Assembly: GCA_008360955.1 (NCBI GenBank)
Contig: LUCM01009059.1
Location: 88,462-152,461 of the forward strand
Reading direction: 5' to 3'
Length of the DNA stretch: 64,000 nucleotides
Origin: Fasciolopsis buskii
Taxonomy: Eukaryota; Platyhelminthes; Trematoda; Plagiorchiida; Fasciolidae
Under the pieces are notes generated by a model, which did not search any database, was not told the DNA's origin, and saw only the letters and a list, made by a program, of their open reading frames with translations. Position numbers and translations under genes: made by a program. This document shows positions 27,230 to 39,200 of the stretch, one piece after another. Each line of letters opens with the position of its first letter. The first letter of the stretch is position 1.

Positions 27230-30200
27230 CTATTTTGAAAGAAATCGGACCAATCAATCTACGAATCAGTTAAAGTGAAAATGTTACGCACCATAGATTT
27301 TCGGTTATACATACCGAAGCTACCCCTTAGAACTGGAATAACTGAACTTGGCCAAAATCAAATCAGGATCAGTGTAGCATGGTTATTAAATAGGAACACC
27401 AGGGGAAATCTCGTGCATGCATAAAACTGGCGACGAAAATGACTATAAACGCGAAAGGGTAAAAGTTAAAAATAGGAAAATACACAACACACCGCAAAGT
27501 GTTGCAAAATATGCCGGGCAATAGATGAAATAATGGTTGCAAACTAATTTTGTTTGATACAGAGTTGTGTGCATGCAGAATGTTCGACGGAATTATTATG
27601 AAGGGCCTGAAGATTTATGAATGAAAGAAAACTCAAAAGTATAGGATATCAGTTAGTCTGCGAAACTGAAAACTCAAGAACAACAGAACCATCGGGAAAA
27701 GAAACGAGCGCTGACGACCGAAATAAACTCCCGTGATAACCATTAAAATTATCAGTCCGACGGTTCAATGTAGTTCAGCTTTTTATGACAGTTTTACTCG
27801 AATTATCGTGCGTCATTTTTGGTCGTGCATCGTCGAACACCAGTGAAAGAAAAATCGAAAGTTCATAAGCCAACAAGAACGTGGTGACAGAGGGGTATAC
27901 CGTCTCCTGGCCGACTACCACATATTGAGGCCTCATGCGAATCGCCAATTAAAGTCTCGGAATCATGGGTACATGTACATTAACTAAACATGACAAATAA
28001 CGATTGCATGCACATTCGCCCCGCGCTCTCAATATGCAGGCAAAAATTCAATAAGTTCTCGTTACCCTCACTAACATTGACGGACGCAACTGCAACAGTG
28101 ATTCTGTTCATCAGTTTCTTCAGTCTTCTTGGTCTATTTTTGACCAAAACTCAAATCTTCCTTCCATCAGATATCACACACCTTCAATTTCCCAATTATG
28201 CTTTCAACTCTTCTGTTCTCAAAGCAAGCGCTTGTGCTTTCGTTCATCACTCAGCTGTCGCCTTCCGGTTACCAAATCTTGACTTTTCCAGCGGGGAATT
28301 TCAAATCATGGGGCTGAAACTTCGATTCCCTTCCTTTAATCATGACTTTTGTGTCGTTTGTCGTTCGTTTAGTAGTGCAGACTCTTCCATTTTCGATTTG
28401 CTATCTTCACGCATTGAGCGTTTGACCACCACAGACCCCAGAAGTAGTGTACCTGTCTCACAAGATTTAAGCGCTCACAAACGGGAGTGGTTGGGACATT
28501 CATTGGACACTTCGATCATGGGGCGTGAAGCCAAACAGTTAGCTGTGGTTAACAATCTACCTCAGCTAACTGATCTCACACATACAACCGAACTTAAATT
28601 CCTGATCTTATACTCACTTCAATCCCTTCACATTACGCAAATATTCTTATTCTTCCCACTCTTGGCTCATCGGACGGTTGTGTTATTACGTCATCCGTCA
28701 GCTTCACCCGCCACAACCCTCCACCCCACTCAAGACATTATGGTGCTATAGTTCAGCCGACTGGGACGGTTTCCGCGCCTTCTTAGGTTCCAACCCTTGG
28801 AGTGGTCGTTGTTTTACTTTGAAAGTTTCTACATCCGTTTCTAACGTTAATCAAATTGTTCTTCAAGGCATGAATATTTCTATTCCACACTTTTCCAAAC
28901 TAGCCAAACCCGAGTCCCCCGAGTGGTTTAATCACGCGTGCGATTGAGCTGTGCGCTTGAAGCGCTCAACATTTCGCCACTGGCGCCGCCCGCCAACTCC
29001 CGCCTCCCACCAACGCTTCGTGCAAACTAGGAACAAGTGTTCAACAATCATATGAGGAGCCAAACAGCGCTTTGTCCACTGTAAAGCAGAACGCCTACTC
29101 TCATGCGTCCTCGGTAGTCGAACACTTTCGACTCTCGAAAAAGCCGTCTCCCGAAATTTCTGCCCTCCCAGTTCCCTCCCATATGCAATCCCTCTGGAGA
29201 TCTTATTTGTGAACCACAGGAGAAAGCTGAGGTTTTCGCTTCCAGTTTTCCTCCCATTATAATTTACCCCATTGTATTGCTGATTATGCCCCTCTTCACT
29301 GCACTCATTCTCAGGACACTCCCGCCATGCAAACACAACATTCGACCGCAACCGATGTGTCTTTAGTGTATCTCTAAACGTTTTCCCACCCCAACTCATC
29401 TTCTATTGTACAAAGCCCAAATCCGCTTCGCGCTTGAATACTGTAGTCACGTGTGGAGTGGTGCTTCATCTACTTTCCCCTCTTGAGCAGGTTAAGAGAA
29501 AGGCCATCTGGCTGATCAACGATCTTTCAATAACATCTACTTTGCAGTCACTGACTCATATTGGGCAGCTGCTTTGATATCCCCTTTCAATCGTGATTAT
29601 TCTGGCATTTGCTCTTCGAAACTTGTAGCAGCAGTCCCTTATCCTGCAACATTTTCTCGCTCTACTCGCAGCTAGTCAACCCAATCCGGTTTCTGTGGCT
29701 CGAGTAGCACTTTTATTTCAGTCTTTATTTGTCTCCTGGCTTCAAAACTGTGAAAGACTCTTCCACCTTTTAGACCCCTCCCCCCACAAATACAACCTCG
29801 CACTTTTCAAGAGCAGAATCAACAAACGGATTTTAAAGTGAGTGTTCCCTCAGTATGTGTACGGACCATGAAGTTTACAATAACTTTATTGTATTTCACT
29901 TCAGGTGAACTGAAGGACAAACGAAGAAAAAAGGCAGCATTTAGGATGTATGAACGTCCCTAAATGGGACATATGACTATATCGCCTAAGGTCACCAGCA
30001 GTCTCCTTCAAGGGTCTCATCCACCCCAACACGGAAATTTAACTAGAATTATTCCCAACAGTTCAACCATGACCTACCATGGAAAACAGCGTATATCGAC
30101 AGATCCGATCTTCGGGCATACACAACACGTTCCGACCAGCTTGACCTTCTCAAATTCAAACCCTGTTCGATCGACTGGGCTGCCAGCAAATACTCTGTTC

Positions 30201-33200
30201 GTCATCTCTGAGTTAGTAGGGAAATTCTCCCACTATATTCGAACGATACTGCGAAGACATCGCATACCTTCTTTCCTCAATGGCAATGTTTCTGAGCCGT
30301 ATGGCAGGATTGATCTTAGTACCAAAATGCAAACTCGATTTTGGTCGGAAAACGGGTGTCACGCAGATAGCATAGATATTTCAAATTGCTAAACCTTGAT
30401 AGAGCCTTCTGTAGATGAGTAGACTTTTCATTTGATATTCGACCACCTGGTGAGATGTAATTACTCAAATAACAAAACCTATCCACTTCATTCAACTCCT
30501 CTCGTCCAAGGAAAAAGTTAGGCTTCTGGCCAGTCCAGTCCTACAACAGCATTTCATACATCGAATGTGCATAATACATCCCAAACACTGTTGTTTGAAT
30601 GGTCCGGAAATAATTGCGGCTTACTTGGGTCCCGAATCAGAAGCACAGCATCATCCGGACACTGAATCTATTGACGAAGCTTAGCGACTAAGACAATGCT
30701 CCTGGGTGAACCACCGAGCTCACCTGTACTCGATTTTCGCGAACCGATATAATCCTTATCATTCAGTGAAGATTAAGACTATTGCCGATGACTGCAGTCC
30801 GTTACATTTCCAGAACCATTACCGCCTGGGGTAATCGCACAGGCACCTGGCTGGGGGATTTGCGTATTTCGTTATGAGTAACAGTGGAGGGACGGATCTA
30901 CAGGCAGCTGGTAGAGTAAACGAGGAGAAGCTATTTATCATATGAGACATACATGGCCTGCAATCCTATGTGGCTTCTGACAGTGCGTGCAGAACATTTT
31001 TCGCTGGGTTCCTGGGTACTTGCTTGTATCGATACCCTCGTTAAAAGCCCTGATTAGAAATCAAGCAAGCAAATGTCATATGGAAGCAGTTGTGAGGAAC
31101 AGATGATGTTCAACAGATTAGGCGTAAATAAATGCGCCCTCGGATCCAGAAGGTATTGAGATGTGGGTCAGAACAATCGACGATGTACCAGTGAACCACA
31201 CCACAAATGACGAACAGTAACGTATTCAGTTCAAATACAGCACTGTTAAATCGAAAGACGGTGCCATGTAAACCAACGAGGCCTTTAATGACAAGAGTCT
31301 GTATCCACCAGGAACAATCCCCAATCAGGTCAAACCTGAACGATATGACCGTTGCCGTCGGTTCTGTCGACTGAGACAACAAATGGGCCCCCAATGTGCT
31401 GTTTAAAATTTTTTAACGTTTTACACTTAACAAGACCGTCATTTCGATAATATTAAACAAATAAATCATGACAAGTACATGGAGGAAATGAATCACATCA
31501 GAGAGCGGCGACAGAATTATTTATATTCCTGTTAAAATTTTACGACAAATGCCCTTTTCTCCAGTATTGGCACCGATCATCGCCAATATTTCCGGGACCA
31601 TCATCCGAATAGAGGAAAATAATATTTAAGGACCCCAAATATCAGCGGATGTGGCGTATACATTATTCGTAAAAAAATAGAAAGAAACAGTTATTATGCG
31701 TAACAGCAGGAAATGCTAAGGGTCCTAATCTGGCGAGGTGTTGGTATTGTTAATCAATGCAAGCCATTTTTCGGACTAGTTGTCGCGTTTTCGTATTCCC
31801 ATTCACATTGTTTCCTTGCGCAATAATAAACGAAAAAGCTCTGCAAACAGACCAAGAGAGAATGAACTACGGATAGGAGAAATTACGTCGTTGTGATCAC
31901 GATGTTCTTGATTCTAGGAAGGTTAAAAGTAGAAAAGATGATAGTTTCTCCCTAAGAGGCTCCGTTTTACTCTACCAGAATTAACTAAACATGCAATTTC
32001 AAGTTGAGTGGCTTTCATTCAGTTTGACATATATCGGATTAAGACAAATTTGGGTCCAGGATATGACTCACTTGAAAAAAAACCGTGGTTTGAATCCTTC
32101 GATCCTATCTAAAATTTCATTCAAGTTCCGACCCGAGAACGCAATGAACTATCTAATCAGTGGACAGTGACGAAAAAATCCCCAAAACTACTTGGAGTAA
32201 GAAGTAAAAACAACTTCATGCTGCAATTACTGGAATTCACATCAAAAAGATCAAAAACGACTGGAGGATAGTGGAGCGCCGGTCGGTTTCTAGTTTACTG
32301 ATGCTGCATTTTTGACAATTCATAGGTCAAATTGTTGTGAATAAGTCCCGCTTTGTTCTCCCTAGCGGGTGCCCAACCAAGACTGGTTGAGATATTCATA
32401 TATTGGCTAAAACTGGATACCATCTACATTTCTAGCCTATTCGCTTTCCAGATAACACCAAGGACTGTTTTTGTCGAAAAAGAATTGTCAGTTCTTGCTG
32501 GATAGAAAGAATACAAATTCCAGTGTTCGTCTCTTTATGCTGTTGCCTACGGAAATGAACAGTGTTCATACAACGGCGTTGCCATAGGTTTTGGCTATAT
32601 ATATATATATAACCGGCTAAAAGACAAGCATGGTGCCAACGTAACACTTACATAAAAATTATGCACAAAACGAGCACCGCGAAGAAAGTCAATAAGCAGC
32701 AAAAAACAAGTTTTGTTTTTTGTGTTCTCCACACATATTTTGTAGATTTTGTTATTCTTGGTGTTTTTGCATATACACCATGTCGCCGACAGTGCGGCAC
32801 TGCGTACGAGATCAGCGGTGGATTATGGTCATGGATAAGGGCACAGATGAATGTCATGTTACGTGTAACGGAAAGTAATTATCAAGATGCCAGAAAATGG
32901 AGACATCCTAGGGAAAAACCTACCGGTTTTGGCCTTGCCACAGTCGAAACTGCGTGCTAGATACTCGAGGGCGAACTAGATTGCCAGACTGCTTCAGTGT
33001 GAACTCATGATCCTCGCCTGCGTAAGTCTGTTGAATGAGTTCACAAACCAGATCGAACAATAATCGCCGACTGATAAATCGAAGATTGGGCAAACTGAGC
33101 AATTCCGGACTGAGATCTGACAGAAATTGGAAAAGGGGTGAACCAGTTTTATGACAACGCGGTACGCTGTATCAATATCCACTTACCCAGATATGCTGAC

Positions 33201-36200
33201 AGGAAAGTGAGACATAAAAACCAAACATGCAGATGTAGACTGCCGGGTTGGGGTTATACGATCCTGGCAGGTGAGATAAATTAAGTATAACACTTCTGTG
33301 CCGCAGCCACTGGTATCCTTGCATTCGTAATCTTTCCTATTCAGAATGATTGTGCAACTGATCACTTTGCAGTGAGTGTTTTTTTATTTTTCCTCATTCT
33401 TCTTTCCCCTCTCACTAGCTCTTGCTGTCAGGTAGCAGCCGAAACCAGTAAACTTTGGTGCATGTTAGTCGTTGTGCAAACTGAAAATGGAAATGGAGTC
33501 TCGAGACTTATGCTTTTTCTGGTGTTTGGTTAAAACATAGTAGCACTGTGCATGAGTCTCTGTCACAGCGAGACTACACCTTGACGTGGTGTGACGGCTT
33601 GCGTGCCTCCATGATCCAACGAGCTTTACAGGATGGCTTGTCTCAAGCCGAAGATCCAATCATGCCTGGAAGGTCAATGGGTAGAGGCCTGACGAAGTAG
33701 TCTCCTGGTTCTCCAAATTGGAGGTTGATCTGAGTTAGCAGCTCAGTCGGAAAAACGAGTGGAAGACTAATTGGTCCAAGTGGATAGGCGCCCACTCAGC
33801 TAATCCCTGCTGCCTTGCGGTCAGGTTCTTGTGATAACCAAAGGCTTTGGTTGAGAACCCTAATCGTTATTCTGCTTAGTGAATAGACTCCATAGCAGTA
33901 CCCGTCTATCAATCCCCATGAGTTACACGCCTACAAATAATTCCACACTGCATCGGTCGTCGCGCAGGATAATCAGGACCGCGCTGCCCATTGCATCGAG
34001 CGCAGGTGGGTTGGGATGTGATAAGCATGCTACTGCTCAGAGTTCCCTTTCTTTTATTCAACCTGTCTCTTCTGTCTCCAACCCAATCTGTTTGCCCCTT
34101 CTGCCTACCCATAGTATCTCCATTGATAACACGCCCGATACTCCCAACAGTTTATTGTCAACTAGTGTAGCAAGTGGTTTTCGGTCTGTTAGCTCACATT
34201 TTCGGAAGCCTCGTCAGCCTCTGAACCTCGGTCCCTTCAATGTGTGCACTTGATAGCAGGCTGGCCAACAGGCGTGTTTGGCTCCGACGGTGGACTCACT
34301 TTCGATTGATGTCTGCTGCATGAGTGAAGCACGAATTCAGGATTCGAGTAGAGTAATTCAACTAACTGCGCCAAATGTCTCGTCAAGACATTTTCTTCGC
34401 ATTTCAGGAGACGAAGCAGCTCAAGCTGTGGGTCAACGTGGTGTAGGAATAGTCTTGAGTGAAAAGGAGCTGACGATTGTGGACCGTTTCACCTACCTGG
34501 GTAGCTGCGTGTCTAACGATGGTAGCTCGAGACTGGAGGTAAGTATGCGTATATCCAAGGCTCGAGCAGCTTACGCTGGATTGAAGCACTTGTGGCGTCG
34601 GCCTGATATTTCCCTGAAGTTGAAAGGTCGTGTGTACTGTGCTGCAGTGCGTTCAGTTCTGTTGTACGGTTGCGAGACGTGGAGTATGCGTGTGGGCGAT
34701 GTTCGTCGGTTTGAGGTTCTCGACAACCGATATTTACGTAGTATGGCTAGGATTGGATGGAGTGACCGGGTGAGTAATATTGAGGTTAGCAATCTGGTAT
34801 TGAGTGGCACTTCTGAGAATAGCTTGTTTCAGCGTATGAAACTTAGTAGACTACGCTGGTTGGGTCACGTGTTGCGTGTGGCGAACACTCGTCTACCATA
34901 CCGCGCCTTATTTTGTGTTCCTCCTAAGGGATGGAAGAAGCCATGTGGAGGCCAACAGATGACGTGGCAACGTGGGATGAGAAAATATACAGCGAACTTA
35001 GGTAAAGTAGGTGTCTCACACCTTCGTGGTTGGGGTCCGAAAGACTGGTCGATTTGCTGGCTGGAGACACTGAAGGATATGGCAATGAACCGTGAACAGT
35101 GGCGATCGTGCTGTGATTTTCTATCGAATCAGAATGATTGAAAACACGTGCGTTTGTACAGTTAGACTGTGTTCCGTGTGTTGGCTGCAGCAGCATCTTA
35201 TCTTTTCCCATCCGTGTAGGTCCACTCTGAGTTTCCCTTGGATATTCACTCTTTTTATATAAACGTGTAACTCTGGGAAAAGGCAGCGGTCAGTGAGACT
35301 TGTCTTGTTGTTTAGCGCTGAACGATGATGATGATGCTGAAGGACATTGCCACTTGCCGAAAAAATGAGGTTCTGTAAAAAAAGGCGCATGAATTTCTTA
35401 ACCAGAAACCAATTCGTCTGGAACAATAATGTTTCCCTGCAGATCGGGCACGGTTGCACAATTTTACTGGATTGATTGGTGGAACAATGTTTGTTAGTGC
35501 AAAACCTCACCGAAACTCCCAAAATTGATGCATAATCGGACACTGACTCTGGTGATGGCCATCCAGCAACCCTCTGCTGTTAGCCATTTGACTAGTCATT
35601 TGTATCTATGCATGCTTGAGGAACGCCTGTTTTGAAGTCAAATTCAGGTGAACGCCGCCAATGACGTTTCTGAAAATTCGATACTCTCATGTGATCCGAA
35701 ATAATGACTGATTTTCACGGGGTTCTGATCGCTGAGCTAGGCGTTTAGATCGCAAAACGTTTCATCACCAATCGAGGTAGCATCGTCAATGCAAGTGCAC
35801 AGTTGTTGAGGTTCTTCTCTATTTATTGGACTGTCATTGACTTTGTCCTTGAACTACTTCGACGAAAATGACCTGGAAACTATGCGTCTGTTTTTCACTT
35901 GATCTCTGCTGGTTTGGCCTTTGACCTTAGAGAATTGCCATTAGGCCAGAGATATTTGATTCGTTAAGTTGTGTGCCGTTGCTTTTATTTCAAGTATGTG
36001 AATAACGTGCGAACCAGTGCCAGAGACAAATCCGTATGAATGACTCAGATTGGTGTTTATGGGTCTGCATGACTTGAATTCCGGTTGCCTCAGTGAGTTG
36101 AGTCGTCAGTCTTTCATCCGAATTCACATATGATCCAATTCGATGTGGCTGTTGATTGAACTATTTGAGGAATATCAGATCTCTAAAAACTCCCTCGCGT

Positions 36201-39200
36201 GCCTTGTAGTTGCTTGATCCAGGATCTCAACGTTATCCAGACGGATATGAAACGGAGTGGATCGTGTCTTCTTGTGGCTAGTTTGTGTTCGCACATTCGA
36301 GCAGTCACTTTTCACACGATTTGACCGATATAGCACTTGTCCTAGTCCACTTGACTTTGTAAATGATGTTTGTTTCTTCTCGTTCCCAGCAGCTCTTCTG
36401 CTTTGATAAAAGCCTTTTTAAAGTTTGAGGGTCTATGAGCAACTGTGATTCCTCGAGGTTGGAGTAATCTTGCGGTTAATTCAGATACATTTTGATGTAT
36501 GAGAGGATGATCCTTGTTTGAATGTTTCCTTTTGTTCGTTTCCTTGTTCACTGCAGTCATGATTCTTATAAGGTTCTACGGAAGAAGAACAGAGATTAAG
36601 TGGGAAACAGACGCATAGTTTCCAGGTCATTTTCGTCGAAGTAGTTCAAGGACTAAGTCAGTGACAGCCCAATAAATAGAGAAAACCTCAACAACTGCGC
36701 ACTTGCATTGACGATGCTACCTCGATTGATGATGAAACGTTTCGCGATCTAAACGTCACGCTCAGCGACCAGACCCCAAAAACCAACGACCTGAGCTACG
36801 ACCAACACAAATTTTCAAACCCACTGAAATAATCAGAGTAAATATTGGGCGACTTGGGGGTTTCATCCAACTAAAGGAAAATTAGTGAATTTTCCAATTT
36901 CGGCTCATTTTTCGATTTCTGACAAAATAACATCTAAAATCTTTACCGAAAGTGAGATACCCGAGATACATGCGGGTGTCTACATCATTTTGCACAAACT
37001 TTATTGAACTATTAAAAAGAATACCATAAATGGGCTTTGAACGCCCGTTAGTATACCGTCAGGATTAACCCAGACCGGTTTCAGAATTAAACAGGACCTG
37101 AAAAGTGAGTGGATTAACCAACTGAGGGCTGAGTTCAGAAAACAAAAGCCAGGAGACGACAAACACCAAAAAAGGTACTTCAGATAAAGCAAAAGGAAGT
37201 CATATCTCTAAGCAACAGCGTGAAGAATAAAAGGAAATAACAGTTTAGTGATGGAGTATTTTTAACAAAATCGTGAAGCCCAGCAAATTTCTGATCCAGT
37301 GTTTGAGAAAAATCGATGTGTGACCGTGCTAACATCCCTTCAAAATAACGAAAGAGGATTCTGACTCAAGTTCAAATGTAAAATCATCATCGTTCGGCGC
37401 TAAACAACAAGACAAGTCTCACTGACCGCTGCCTTTTCCCAGAGTTACACGTTTATATAAAAAGAGTGAATATCCAAGGGAAACTCAGAGTGGACCTACA
37501 CGGATGGGAAAAGATAAGATGCTGCTGCAGCCAACACACGGAACACAGTCTAACTGTACAAACGCACGTGTTTTCAATCATTCTGATTCGATAGAAAATC
37601 ACAGCACGATCGCCACTGTTCACGGTTCATTGCCATATCCTTCAGTGTCTCCAGCCAGCAAATCGACCAGTCTTTCGGACCCCAACCACGAAGGTGTGAG
37701 ACACCTACTTTACCTAAGTTCGCTGTATATTTTCTCATCCCACGTTGCCACGTCATCTGTTGGCCTCCACATGGCTTCTTCCATCCCTTAGGAGGAACAC
37801 AAAATAAGGCGCGGTATGGTAGACGAGTGTTCGCCACACGCAACACGTGACCCAACCAGCGTAGTCTACTAAGTTTCATACGCTGAAACAAGCTATTCTC
37901 AGAAGTGCCACTCAATACCAGATTGCTAACCTCAATATTACTCACCCGGTCACTCCATCCAATCTTAGCCATACTACGTAAATATCGGTTGTCGAGAACC
38001 TCAAACCGACGAACATCGCCCACACGCATACTCCACGTCTCGCAACCGTACAACAGAACTGAACGCACTGCAGCACAGTACACACGACCTTTCAACTTCA
38101 GGGAAATATCAGGCCGACGCCACAAGTGCTTCAATCCAGCGTAAGCTGCTCGAGCCTTGGATATACGCATACTTACCTCCAGTCTCGAGCTACCATCGTT
38201 AGACACGCAGCTACCCAGGTAGGTGAAACGGTCCACAATCGTCAGCTCCTTTTCACTCAAGACTATTCCTACACCACGTTGACCCACAGCTTGAGCTGCT
38301 TCGTCTCCTGAAATGCGAAGAAAATGTCTTGACGAGACATTTGGCGCAGTTAGTTGAATTACTCTACTCGAATCCTGAATTCGTGCTTCACTCATGCAGC
38401 AGACATCAATCGAAAGTGAGTCCACCGTCGGAGCCAAACACGCCTGTTGGCCAGCCTGCTATCAAGTGCACACATTGAAGGGACCGAGGTTCAGAGGCTG
38501 ACGAGGCTTCCGAAAATGTGAGCTAACAGACCGAAAACCACTTGCTACACTAGTTGACAATAAACTGTTGGGAGTATCGGGCGTGTTATCAATGGAGATA
38601 CTATGGGTAGGCAGAAGGGGCAAACAGATTGGGTTGGAGACAGAAGAGACAGGTTGAATAAAAGAAAGGGAACTCTGAGCAGTAGCATGCTTATCACATC
38701 CCAACCCACCTGCGCTCGATGCAATGGGCAGCGCGGTCCTGATTATCCTGCGCGACGACCGATGCAGTGTGGAATTATTTGTAGGCGTGTAACTCATGGG
38801 GATTGATAGACGGGTACTGCTATGGAGTCTATTCACTAAGCAGAATAACGATTAGGGTTCTCAACCAAAGCCTTTGGTTATCACAAGAACCTGACCGCAA
38901 GGCAGCAGGGATTAGCTGAGTGGGCGCCTATCCACTTGGACCAATTAGTCTTCCANNNNNNNNNNCTGAGTGGGCGCCTATCCACTTGGACCAATTAGTC
39001 TTCCATTCGTTTTTCCGACTGAGCTGCTAACTCAGATCAACCTCCAATTTGGAGAACCAGGAGACTACTTCGTCAGGCCTCTACCCATTGACCTTCCAGG
39101 CATGATTGGATCTTCGGCTTGAGACAAGCCATCCTGTAAAGCTCGTTGGATCATGGAGGCACGCAAGCCGTCACACCACGTCAAGGTGTAGTCTCGCTGT

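Noticed and set aside
28932..29399. 155-codon open frame on the minus strand
   Set aside because: It is antisense to the linker region of the CR1/Jockey-like element, whose + strand reading (RHWRRPPTPASHQRFVQ) is recognisable.
29964..30392. 142-codon open frame on +
   Set aside because: It is antisense to the RTE fragment and recurs as the minus frame at 41503-41874. Nothing suggests translation.
33183..33365. Minus-strand frame ending at GTAAGT just upstream of the 33116 exon
   Set aside because: Most of it lies in the RTE arm and recurs in the right arm. The exon at 40254 already fits 33116 in phase. The GTAAGT here is therefore probably fortuitous.
34404..34810. Minus-strand frames inside the left RTE copy
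   Set aside because: They are shadow frames of the + strand RT thumb, and appear mirrored in the right copy.
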